From positions 1-64,000 of the forward strand of contig CAYLWO010000002.1 of assembly GCA_964387285.1 (NCBI GenBank): 64,000 nucleotides of DNA. The letters are read 5' to 3'. The translations under genes were made by a program, and so were the position numbers. Below are positions 34,589-43,019 of the stretch, one piece after another; the first letter of the stretch is position 1; every line of letters starts with the position of its first letter. The DNA comes from Anaerohabitans sp964387285. Lineage in GTDB: Bacteria; Zhuqueibacterota; Zhuqueibacteria; Residuimicrobiales; Residuimicrobiaceae. Under the pieces are notes generated by a model. It worked only from the letters and a program-made list of their open reading frames with translations. It did no database searches and had not been told where the DNA came from.

Positions 34589-35190
34589 AATCTTCCTAAC
34601 TGATTTTTTAAGAATTCCAAAAGCGTAAGATAGAATTTGGTTAAAGGAAAACCCACAACGTTATAAAAACACCCCTCGATGCGATCAGCGAAAACCGCGC
34701 TCTGATCCTGTATGCCGTAGGCGCCGGCTTTATCCATCGGACCGTCGCTGCTTGCATAGTTATTTATTTCCCAATCCTGCAAAGGCCGAAAATGCACGGC
34801 GGTAACCTCGTAATCCGACACCGACCGTCCGGACGGCTGATCGATCAGGGAAAACCCGGTAAATACATGGTGCGTGCGGCCGCTTAATCTGGTCAACATC
34901 TCTATAGCGTGCTCCGGATTGTCTGGCTTGCCGAGAATTTCCCCATCGAGCACAACGATCGTATCAGCGCCGATTATGATCCCCTTTTTCACCAATCCGG
35001 ATACTTCTTGCGCCTTGGCCAGAGATTGGCGCAGCACGTGATTGATCGGATCAGGTTCATCCACCCCATTTTCATCATGACCGCTGACCAGCACGGTAAA
35101 CGGCAACTGCAACAAGGACAACAGCTGACGACGTCGCGGCGATTGCGACGCCAGCACATAATTGTACTGTTGCAATGAATGATACATCAC
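34585..35190 (-). CDS. maf: Maf-family nucleoside triphosphate pyrophosphatase
   Basis: The 201-residue Maf/HAM1-fold enzyme hydrolyses dTTP/UTP or modified nucleotides. It has 'YVLASQSPRRRQLLSLL', 'IIGADTIVVLDGEILGKP', 'HHVFTGFSLID', and the catalytic 'SDGPMDKAGAYGIQDQSAVF', matching the YhdE/YceF pattern. The ATG overlaps the dtd stop. The family is often found with rod-shape and cell-division genes, as here. Confidence 0.92.
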   Translation of the reverse strand: MMYHSLQQYNYVLASQSPRRRQLLSLLQLPFTVLVSGHDENGVDEPDPINHVLRQSLAKAQEVSGLVKKGIIIGADTIVVLDGEILGKPDNPEHAIEMLTRLSGRTHHVFTGFSLIDQPSGRSVSDYEVTAVHFRPLQDWEINNYASSDGPMDKAGAYGIQDQSAVFADRIEGCFYNVVGFPLTKFYLTLLEFLKNQLGRL

Positions 35191-35645
35191 TCTTCCCGTC
35201 GTTTGTCGTCGCTGTCCAACCAGATTGTAAAAGGGCCGGCGTTGTGCAACTCTACCAACATGTCGGCGCCGAATTCACCTTCCTGAACATCGATTTGATA
35301 GGATCGTAAAAACTCTACAAAACGGTGATAGAGCGCTTCCGCCATTTCCGGTTTGCCTGCATAGGAAAATCCCGGTCGCCGTCCCCGTGTACAATCAGCA
35401 TATAAGGTGAACTGAGAAACAGCCAGAACAGCGCCTTTAACATCTAAAAGGGAAAGATTTGTTTTGCCGCCTGCATCCTCAAAAATTCTTAAATTCACGA
35501 CGCGGTCGGCCAGATAACGCGCGACCGCTTCATCGTCGCCTTCTCGCACGCCTAAAAATACGGTCAATCCGAGATCAATCTTGCCGATGAGGTTGCCGTG
35601 AACGGTCACAGATGCTTTTTTTACCCGTTGTAAAAGAACTCGCAT
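35187..35645 (-). CDS. dtd: D-aminoacyl-tRNA deacylase Dtd
   Basis: The 152-residue protein removes D-amino acids and glycine mischarged on tRNA. It shows 'MRVLLQRVKKASVTV', 'GLTVFLGVREGD', the active-site 'AVSQFTLYADCTRGRRPGF' (family SQFTL), and the cross-subunit 'NAGPFT' (usually NxGPVT). The length is typical. It lies 20 bases after the UbiA-like gene and overlaps maf by four bases. Confidence 0.95.
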   Translation of the reverse strand: MRVLLQRVKKASVTVHGNLIGKIDLGLTVFLGVREGDDEAVARYLADRVVNLRIFEDAGGKTNLSLLDVKGAVLAVSQFTLYADCTRGRRPGFSYAGKPEMAEALYHRFVEFLRSYQIDVQEGEFGADMLVELHNAGPFTIWLDSDDKRREE

Positions 35646-35665
35646 GCTTGTACTTTATTTTACTC

Positions 35666-36508
35666 TTATCCCAAAACAATGGCCACCAGACCTAAAACCA
35701 TCGCGGTTTTAAGCAACAGGCTGGTGCGCCGCAATCCGAGGCTATCGGGCATCGGCCACAGTTTTATTATCAACCAAAAGAGCAATGGATTCACTAAAAC
35801 CATCACAACAGCGAAATAGCCAGGACCATAAAAACCCAACGCAAACGCGAGTATGGTCACCGCCATCAGCGCCAGGAGAATGGCGGCGATCATGATTCGG
35901 GCCACCGGCACGCCATATACAATCGGCAAGGTCCGCGCCTGCAACTTTTTATCGCCGGGAATATCCTCAATGTCCTTGACGATTTCTCTGGCCCAATTGA
36001 TCAAGAAGGCAAATATCGCCGGCAGAACAGCGGGCGCCACATGCCCGGCAACCATACCGCCGAACAGAAAAGTCAGCCCCGTACTAAAACTTACCGTTAT
36101 GTTGCCCCACACCGCTGTTTGTTTTAAAAACGCACTATATAGCACCAAGAGCCCCTGAGCGCCCAAAACAATCAAAAAAACCACCAAACTGATCTGGACG
36201 GCAAAAAGCAACGCCAGTAAAAAAAAACAGATGGAAATCGTAATCGCCTGTTTCGAAGTCAATAATCCGGCAGGCAATGGCCGTTCCGGTCGGTTGATGC
36301 GATCAATTTCAACATCAAAAAAATCGTTAATGGCATTTGCACCGCCGGCCACCAGGCCGGTAATGCCGGCAGCCAGGACCAACCGCAGCCAGGCCGTTGT
36401 TGGATTACAAATCAACACCGCAATCACCGCCGAGAACATCGAAATCACGACATTGATCGGTCTGATAATGGTCGATAAACCTTTAAGTGTTGCAGCACCG
36501 GTTCTCAT
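35666..36508 (-). CDS. UbiA-family prenyltransferase
   Basis: The 280-residue polytopic protein (about 8-9 helices) has both aspartate-rich motifs of the UbiA superfamily: 'NAINDFFDVEIDRINRPERP' and 'VKDIEDIPGDK'. The first motif and length resemble geranylgeranylglyceryl-phosphate geranylgeranyltransferase-like members, but homologues transferring prenyl groups to quinone precursors look alike. Substrate choice is therefore open. It is first of the five-gene leftward run, with a poor ribosome site at the chosen ATG. Confidence 0.88.
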   Translation of the reverse strand: MRTGAATLKGLSTIIRPINVVISMFSAVIAVLICNPTTAWLRLVLAAGITGLVAGGANAINDFFDVEIDRINRPERPLPAGLLTSKQAITISICFFLLALLFAVQISLVVFLIVLGAQGLLVLYSAFLKQTAVWGNITVSFSTGLTFLFGGMVAGHVAPAVLPAIFAFLINWAREIVKDIEDIPGDKKLQARTLPIVYGVPVARIMIAAILLALMAVTILAFALGFYGPGYFAVVMVLVNPLLFWLIIKLWPMPDSLGLRRTSLLLKTAMVLGLVAIVLG

Positions 36509-36584
36509 GGATGTAATCCGAGCATAATCATAAATATAAGATTCTTGGCCAAAAAATGCAACAGCAAATTCTTTTAAATAATGA

Positions 36585-36613
36585 TTGAATATTAGGATAA
36601 AAATTTATACCAT
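36585..36613 (+). promoter_or_regulatory. Possible promoter of the URO-D-like gene
   Basis: TTGAAT and TACCAT are separated by 17 bases, 21 bases upstream of the ATG at 36634. The Shine-Dalgarno CAAGGAG follows at 36624-36630. The -10 element is imperfect, so this is tentative; the AT-rich gap between divergent genes is the expected place for a promoter. Confidence 0.35.
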
Positions 36614-36633
36614 TTAGAAAAACAAGGAGTGTT

Positions 36634-37719
36634 ATGAAATTGTTGCCTTTGCGCCAACCCCGACCCGACCAACAGGCCTTTATCGACGCTTTGCTGCAGG
36701 CACAACCGGGGCAGCACGTTCCCCTGGTGGAATACATTATCGACGATGTGGTTCTCAGGCCCATTGTCACAGATTTGCTTGACGGCGTCTGGCATCCTTT
36801 TGGCGCTGATCGCGCCTCGCAAAAAGCCTATTTGGACAACTTTATCCGTGTTTGGCATCGCCTCGGTTATGATTGCGTGCGTTATGAAACAGGCCTGTGC
36901 TTTCAACCAAATGTGCTGCAAGCCGCGGATATCGGGCCGGATCCGCAAAAAATCAGGCAGTGGGATGAACAGCATCAGGGCGTCATCTCCACATGGCAGG
37001 ATTTCGAATCATTTTCCTGGCCGACTGTGGAACAGGTGGATTTATTCGCCATGGAATATCTCAATTCCCATTTGCCGGAAGGTATGGGCCTGATAACCTG
37101 TCATGCTGCCGGCGTTTTTGAGCATGTCAGCAAAATTTTTTCTTATGAAGGTTTGTGCTATGCGCTGATGGACCAACCGGATCTGGTGCAAGCCGTGGTT
37201 GATAAAGTGGGCGGTCTGCTGGAAGCTTATTATCGCGTCCTCCTGCAAATGCACAACGTGGTGGCCATTTTTCAGGGCGACGACATGGGCTTTCATTCGG
37301 CCACCCTTATCAGCCCAACGGATTTGCAGACCTATTTCTTACCCTGGCATAAACGATTAGCGCAATTGACCCACGATCAGGGCCGACCCTATTTTCTGCA
37401 CTCGTGCGGACGCATTACCGATATTATGGACAGCCTGATTCAGGACGTGCACATCGACGGAAAACATTCCTTTGAAGATTCCATCATTCCGGTCCAAGAA
37501 TTCCAAAAACAGTATGGCGAGTACATCGCGGTACTTGGCGGCGTGGACATCAACATCCTCTCTGCCGGAACGCCGGAACAGGTACGGCAGAAGACCAGAC
37601 AACTCATCGAGCAGTGCGGCAGCCGCGGCCGTTACGCGATCGGATCCGGCAACTCGGTGCCCAGTTATGTGCCTGCGAAAAATTTTCTGACAATGGTTGA
37701 AGAAGCAAACCGGCAATAA
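36634..37719 (+). CDS. URO-D-fold methyltransferase-like protein
   Basis: The 361-residue protein belongs to the uroporphyrinogen decarboxylase superfamily. The segment 'YFLHSCGRITDIMDSLIQD' has the H-x-C metal-binding motif of corrinoid-dependent methyltransferases (MtaA/CmuA type). 'HSFEDSIIPVQEFQKQYG' and 'YAIGSGNSVPSYVPAKNF' follow, as in family members. This argues against true HemE, which lacks the zinc ligands. No corrinoid-binding partner is adjacent, so the substrate is unknown. A strong bidirectional terminator follows. Confidence 0.85.
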   Translation: MKLLPLRQPRPDQQAFIDALLQAQPGQHVPLVEYIIDDVVLRPIVTDLLDGVWHPFGADRASQKAYLDNFIRVWHRLGYDCVRYETGLCFQPNVLQAADIGPDPQKIRQWDEQHQGVISTWQDFESFSWPTVEQVDLFAMEYLNSHLPEGMGLITCHAAGVFEHVSKIFSYEGLCYALMDQPDLVQAVVDKVGGLLEAYYRVLLQMHNVVAIFQGDDMGFHSATLISPTDLQTYFLPWHKRLAQLTHDQGRPYFLHSCGRITDIMDSLIQDVHIDGKHSFEDSIIPVQEFQKQYGEYIAVLGGVDINILSAGTPEQVRQKTRQLIEQCGSRGRYAIGSGNSVPSYVPAKNFLTMVEEANRQ

Positions 37720-37750
37720 AAATTTCCGATTTGCTGATACTTCTCCCCAT

Positions 37751-37787
37751 AAAAAAACGACGCCCGGAATGGTGCGTCGTTTTTTTC
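37751..37787. terminator. Bidirectional rho-independent terminator
   Basis: AAAAAACGACGC (37752-37763) pairs with GCGTCGTTTTTT (37774-37785) around a 10-base loop, with A- and T-runs on either side. It lies between the convergent URO-D-like and GWxTD genes and can serve both. Confidence 0.85.
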
Positions 37788-37817
37788 TCTCACGCGGTTA
37801 AAAATCCACGTTACAGA

Positions 37818-39293
37818 TCAATAAGTTGTTGTGCTGGTGCTTGAAGCGTCCCTGTTCGGATCGATCCAGCGCGTCCATTCCGTATCGTATAGTTCTCCGC
37901 GCGCCGTAGAGTGCACCAGTTCGTAATCGCTCATTTCTCGTTTATCCACAAAGACAAAATCTACGCCGCCCTGCACCTGATAATAATGCCAAATCTCATA
38001 GGAACGGTTTTGATTGCTGAACGGGAAGCGTTCCGGTTCATCGGGGTGACCATAAATCAACAGCACGCGTCCCCGATCGGTGCGCCAACCGTCGCGAAAT
38101 GTGCCGCGGTAATGTTGATTGGCATATTCCACGCGATTGAGATAACCGCGTTTGTATTCATTCTCCGGCGTACCCGGTGTTTGATCTCTACGGGACCAAA
38201 ACTCTTTGATATAGTTCCGTTTGCCGTCCAGATTCAATTTTTTATAAGTATCGCGCTCCTCCTTGGTGGCGATATAGCGGACATATTCGAATTCCTGGTT
38301 GATCTCTTTCTCGGTCATGTTGTTGTAGCGTTCGGCGTCCGTGCCCGCACTGCCGACGTTTTGCACGTCTTCCTTCTTTTGAAATTTTTCACCGCCTTCG
38401 GCATAATCTTCCTGCCGGTAAACGAAAAATTTATGATTCGCTTTCGCGGCCTTGTTCGTTTCCAGGTCCGTCACTTCCACCTCAAGCAGGTAAGCGCCGG
38501 AAAGCAGCGTCACCACATTGGCAGCATTGACCTCAACAGCGGATGAGCCGGGTTTTTTGCGCTCGCGGACGCCCATATTTTTGACGAGTTTGCCGTCACT
38601 GTTCAGTACTCTGTACTCGATGCGATACTTGCCGCCCGCTTCGGTTCTTGCCGGCGCCAGATTATAAACTTCCATATAAGTATAGAGAATCGGCACGCCA
38701 ATGCCGTAGAGCCCTGTCGGATTAGGCGTCACGCGAAAGCCGTTTTTACTAAAAGCGCTTTGCACCGTATCGCGCTCAATGTTGCTGGATATCTGAATAT
38801 CCGAAAGCAGCAACGAGTCCGGGCCGAAGGTTCGCGGCTTGACTGGCCACTCGAGCGCACTGGCGCTGGCCGGATTATGAGGATCCTGCAAGGTCAATCG
38901 GATTTTGTGCGGTTTCAGCGGCACGACAAAACTGTTCAGACAAAACAATCTTTGCCCTTCGCCAAGCTCCGCCAAACTGTCCACCTGGTTGACGTTTTTC
39001 CACATTTTCCGGTTGATGACAGAATCTTGCTCCAACAAATCGGCCGTGACCAGGAACTCTCCTTTGAATTTTGCTTTATCTGCAACGTACTTGAGCTGTG
39101 AGCGGTCAAGGGAAGCTGCAAATTCGACAAACATCAAACTGTCGGAATAACGATAACGTGAGCAGTCAACGGCAAAGCGCAACCGCTCGTTTGCATTTGC
39201 AGAATCGGATTGCGCTTGTGTCCAGGCTGGTTTTTCCGACAAACAAACCAACATCAGGATAACAGCCAGAATGGTTTTATCACGGCATTGCAT
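37818..39293 (-). CDS. GWxTD-domain exported protein
   Basis: The 491-residue product starts at MQCRDKTILAVILMLVCL, a signal peptide, preceded by a strong GGAAGGAG. The C-terminal half contains the GWxTD domain: 'FWSRRDQTPGTPENEYKRGY', 'FRDGWRTDRGRVLLIYGHPD' and 'YEIWHYYQVQGGVDFVFVD'. The N-terminal half is beta-rich. GWxTD proteins are found mainly in FCB and related phyla; their function is unknown. The gene sits 37 bases after smc and may be co-transcribed with it. The terminator at 37751 ends the transcript. Confidence 0.88.
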   Translation of the reverse strand: MQCRDKTILAVILMLVCLSEKPAWTQAQSDSANANERLRFAVDCSRYRYSDSLMFVEFAASLDRSQLKYVADKAKFKGEFLVTADLLEQDSVINRKMWKNVNQVDSLAELGEGQRLFCLNSFVVPLKPHKIRLTLQDPHNPASASALEWPVKPRTFGPDSLLLSDIQISSNIERDTVQSAFSKNGFRVTPNPTGLYGIGVPILYTYMEVYNLAPARTEAGGKYRIEYRVLNSDGKLVKNMGVRERKKPGSSAVEVNAANVVTLLSGAYLLEVEVTDLETNKAAKANHKFFVYRQEDYAEGGEKFQKKEDVQNVGSAGTDAERYNNMTEKEINQEFEYVRYIATKEERDTYKKLNLDGKRNYIKEFWSRRDQTPGTPENEYKRGYLNRVEYANQHYRGTFRDGWRTDRGRVLLIYGHPDEPERFPFSNQNRSYEIWHYYQVQGGVDFVFVDKREMSDYELVHSTARGELYDTEWTRWIDPNRDASSTSTTTY

Positions 39294-39330
39294 GAGTACG
39301 GCTCCTTCCAGGATGCCCTTTTCCAAAAGA

Positions 39331-42300
39331 TTAATTGTTTGCGGCTGTGTTTTGAGCTGCGTCAAATTTAACGGACACAACCTTTGACACGCCCTTTTCT
39401 TCCATGGTGATGCCGTAAAGTTGATCCGCAGCGCGCATGGTCATCTTGTTATGCGTTACCACCATGAATTGCGTGTTTTTCGAAAACTCTTTCAAGGCAT
39501 TGGTGAAACGCGTTACATTACGATCATCCAACGGCGCGTCCACTTCATCAAATATGCAAAACGGGCTCGGTTTATACAGATAAATGGCAAACAACAACGA
39601 GATGGCGGTCAATGATTTTTCCCCGCCGGAGAGCAACGTCAGGGCCGTCATTTTTTTGCCGCCGGGGGTGGCGAGAATATCAATCTCCGCCTCCAGCGGA
39701 TCTGCCGTTTCCTGCAAAGCCAGACTGGCGCGGCCGCCTTCAAAAAAAGTACCGAACACCTGGGAAAAATTGACCTGCACCTTTTCAAAAGTCTCCATGA
39801 ATTTTTGCCGTGCGGTCGAATTGATGATGTCGATGGTTTCCGTCAGATTCTTGCGCGCCTTGATCAAATCATCGCGTTGCGCCTGCAAAAACTCCATGCG
39901 TTCCTTTTCCTGCTCAAACTCTTTCAACGAAAGCAGATTGACCGGTCCCACCTCTTTGATTTTTTCGCGCATCTCTTCAATGAGTTTCGTGGTTTCTTCC
40001 GCGTTAAAAGCCTCGTCCACCGCTCCTCGTTGCAGCGTGTATTCAAACTCTTCGCGCATGCGCGATTTCAAGTTCTCCAGCCGCAGCTTTAACTCGGACA
40101 CCCGGAGTTCTATCTTGTGCACCGACTCGGCCAGTTCGTCCAGTTTGCCGCGCTCGGTGCGAATGGCTTTTTCCTGTTCTGCCACATGGGTGTTGGTTTG
40201 AAATTGCTGCTCCTCCAGCTGGGTCAACTCTGTCTGCAAGATCTCCTTTTTGCCGTCTAGTTCCTGAACCCGGTTATTATACTCCTGATTGGCCTCATTT
40301 AGTTCCAAAATTTCCTTGTGCGCCCGGTCGGTTTCCTCGGTGCGCATGCGGATCAGACCCTGGGTCTCCTGCACCTGGCGCAGAATCGAATCGCTCTCCC
40401 GTTTAAGCGCTTCGAAATCACTCTGCAGCTTGGCCACCTGCACATTGATCTCCTGCAGACGAATAGATGCCTTCGCCATGGTCTGTTCCGCCTGCTTGAT
40501 CTCCTCGCCCAATTGATTGGCCAGCTGTCCCAACTGTTGACGACGTGCGGTCAAATCATCGGCGCCCAGCGCCTGCATTTCCAGATTCTGGCCCAATTGA
40601 CTAACTTCGCCCAACAGATGTTGTCGCTCTGAAATCTGCTTGTTGTGCGTATCTTGCAGACTGCCTTCTTCAAAAGACATCCTGCCCAACTCGACTTTGA
40701 GATTGGCCAGGTCTTCTTCCATTTTTTTGATTTCAGCCGTTTGCACTTCAACGTCGATTTTGCTGCGCTGAATATCCACTTCCTTTTGTGCCATCTGCGT
40801 GTGTCGGCTGTCAATGGCCAGCTTTAACTTGTCGATCTCCTGCACCAGCGCCTGCAACTGTTCCTGGCGTCCGACAAAATCAGACTGATTGCGATGATTA
40901 GCGCCGCCGCGAATGTACCCGGCATGACCCAACACCTCGCCGGCCAAGGTGACCACATTGATCTGTTGCGCTTTAACCTGATTATAGATGCGGTTGGCCG
41001 TTTGCAGGTCTTGAACGACAAGGTAATGACCCAAAACCGCACGGATCAATTCATTGAACGACTCTTCGTGACTGACCAGTTCGTCAGCATAACCGACCAC
41101 TCCGAGATCGCCGATCACCGGCCGGCCGTTCACATTCCATTTGATGTCATGACGCGGAGCAAACGTAACAACGCCCCGTTTCTCTTCTTTCAACAAACCG
41201 ATGCCGTTAAAAGCGGCTGTGGCATCCTCCACCACCAACCAGGTCGCGGCCTCTCCGAGGCTGGCGGAAATCGCCGTGCGAAAATTGGGTTGTACCTGAA
41301 TGATGTTGGCCAGCGGACCAAAACTGGCGAAACCGATCTCTTTGTTTGTGGCCAGATAACGGACGCCGGAAGGATAGTCTTCATAATTGTCAATAAGGCG
41401 TTTGACCAACTCGGCCTGATGCGTCAACACCTCGACCCGGTTGCGGTCCTGGCTTTCCGCTTTCTGCATCTGTTCAAAGGACCGCTTCATCTCCTCTTCA
41501 CTGCGCGTCAGTTCCGCAACTTTTTTCTTTTTCTGTTCCAGACTTGCCGACAAGCCGAGCTCACGGCTGCGTGCAGCCTGCAGCACGCCGGTGAGTTCCA
41601 AGAGCCGATCATTGATCGTCTTTTCTTCTTCGTTGATCTGCGCAATGCGACGCGACAGATTCTCTTCCGTTGCCTTGAGACGTTCGCCTTCATTTTGTTT
41701 GCGGCTTAACTCTTCGGTGATGATCAACACCTGCGACTCGGATTCACGGAAACGCACGCGTTTTTCTTCATATTCACGGCGGATATTTTCATATTCCCGT
41801 GTTGCCTGAATCTGCTCTGTTAAATTTCCGTTCAACACTCGCTCGGATTCAGCATTGCGAGTATCGATGATCTGTTGCTGTTCCAGCAACGCCTGCAACT
41901 TGATTTCCAGCGATTCCCGTTCCTGTATATAACGCAAATTCGACTCTTCCAACGAGCGGATGCGTTCGCTGTTGACGAGAATGCGCTCTTCAAACTTTTG
42001 CATTTCACGCATATAGTCATTAACCAGGCGCTGCTTTTCGGACAACTGACGTTCGATTTCCAGCAAACGCATACGGGTGGTTTCATAATCCGCATCGCGA
42101 TTGGCCAGAACACCGGACGAGGCCTCGCGCTCGTCTCTTGCCAATGCGAGATGTGTTTCCAGCGGTTCCAATTCCAGCGACAGCTTGTTGAACTCATGAT
42201 CCGCCAGTTTGATCTCCAGCGCTTTAAGCTCTTCCGCCAATTCCTGATATCGCTGCGCCTTGGCCACCTGTCGCCGCAGGGTGCGTACATTTTTCTCCAC

Positions 42301-42891
42301 CTCAGACATGATGTCCTCGATGCGGATCAAATCCTTTTCCGTGGATTCCAGTTTGCGGAAAGTGGCTTTACGGCGCAATTTGTATTTGGTGATGCCCGCG
42401 GCTTCTTCAAAAATTTTTCGCCTTTCATCCTCTTTGCCGTTGAGAATGCGTTCTACCTGCGCCAATTCGATGACCGAATAGGTGTGCGGTCCGGCGCCCG
42501 TGTCCAGAAACAGATCCAGGATATCCTTCAATCGACAGGTGTTGCCGTTGATGAGATATTGGCTCTCGCCGGAGCGGAACAACCGGCGGGTAATGAGCAC
42601 TTCAGAATAGTCAATGGGCAAAATATTTTTAGTGTTCTCAATTTTCAAAGAGACTTCAGCCATGCCTACCGGCTTGGCCGTGGCGGAACCGTTAAAGATA
42701 ACGTTTTCCATGCGATCGCTGCGCAAGGCGCCGGTGCGCTGTTCTCCCATCACCCAGCGGATCGAGTCGACGATGTTGCTCTTGCCGCAGCCGTTAGGGC
42801 CGACAATACCGGTTATACCGTCATGAAGAACGATGTTGGTCTTTTTCGCAAACGATTTAAACCCGACGATTGTAAGTTCAGAAAGGTACAC
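39331..42891 (-). CDS. smc: Chromosome segregation protein SMC
   Basis: The 1186-residue condensin ATPase has an N-terminal Walker A 'GPNGCGKS' (31-38), a long coiled coil, and a hinge domain around residues 510-680 ('YPSGVRYLATNKEIGFASFG' to 'VVTLAGEVLGHAGYIRGG'). A second coiled coil precedes the C-terminal ABC signature 'LSGGEKSLTAISLLFA' and Walker B 'FCIFDEVDAPLDD', then 'QFMVVTHNK'. The length is typical. It organises and segregates the chromosome with ScpA/ScpB, which are not in the window. A GWxTD gene follows closely. Confidence 0.97.
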   Translation of the reverse strand: MYLSELTIVGFKSFAKKTNIVLHDGITGIVGPNGCGKSNIVDSIRWVMGEQRTGALRSDRMENVIFNGSATAKPVGMAEVSLKIENTKNILPIDYSEVLITRRLFRSGESQYLINGNTCRLKDILDLFLDTGAGPHTYSVIELAQVERILNGKEDERRKIFEEAAGITKYKLRRKATFRKLESTEKDLIRIEDIMSEVEKNVRTLRRQVAKAQRYQELAEELKALEIKLADHEFNKLSLELEPLETHLALARDEREASSGVLANRDADYETTRMRLLEIERQLSEKQRLVNDYMREMQKFEERILVNSERIRSLEESNLRYIQERESLEIKLQALLEQQQIIDTRNAESERVLNGNLTEQIQATREYENIRREYEEKRVRFRESESQVLIITEELSRKQNEGERLKATEENLSRRIAQINEEEKTINDRLLELTGVLQAARSRELGLSASLEQKKKKVAELTRSEEEMKRSFEQMQKAESQDRNRVEVLTHQAELVKRLIDNYEDYPSGVRYLATNKEIGFASFGPLANIIQVQPNFRTAISASLGEAATWLVVEDATAAFNGIGLLKEEKRGVVTFAPRHDIKWNVNGRPVIGDLGVVGYADELVSHEESFNELIRAVLGHYLVVQDLQTANRIYNQVKAQQINVVTLAGEVLGHAGYIRGGANHRNQSDFVGRQEQLQALVQEIDKLKLAIDSRHTQMAQKEVDIQRSKIDVEVQTAEIKKMEEDLANLKVELGRMSFEEGSLQDTHNKQISERQHLLGEVSQLGQNLEMQALGADDLTARRQQLGQLANQLGEEIKQAEQTMAKASIRLQEINVQVAKLQSDFEALKRESDSILRQVQETQGLIRMRTEETDRAHKEILELNEANQEYNNRVQELDGKKEILQTELTQLEEQQFQTNTHVAEQEKAIRTERGKLDELAESVHKIELRVSELKLRLENLKSRMREEFEYTLQRGAVDEAFNAEETTKLIEEMREKIKEVGPVNLLSLKEFEQEKERMEFLQAQRDDLIKARKNLTETIDIINSTARQKFMETFEKVQVNFSQVFGTFFEGGRASLALQETADPLEAEIDILATPGGKKMTALTLLSGGEKSLTAISLLFAIYLYKPSPFCIFDEVDAPLDDRNVTRFTNALKEFSKNTQFMVVTHNKMTMRAADQLYGITMEEKGVSKVVSVKFDAAQNTAANN

Positions 42892-43019
42892 GAATGGGTC
42901 TGTTTCCTTCTTTAGTTAATAAAAAATATAAATACCCGGGCGTAGAAAATAACACAGCCAGCGGTAAAAAACAAGGGGTTTTTCACCCTAGAGGCTTTCA
43001 TAATCGCTCTCTCACACAC

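Noticed and set aside
41875..42915. Long plus-strand frame of 346 codons opposite smc
   Set aside because: It is a shadow of the smc coding sequence; it has no family motif, no ribosome site and biased composition reflecting the antisense of coiled-coil codons.
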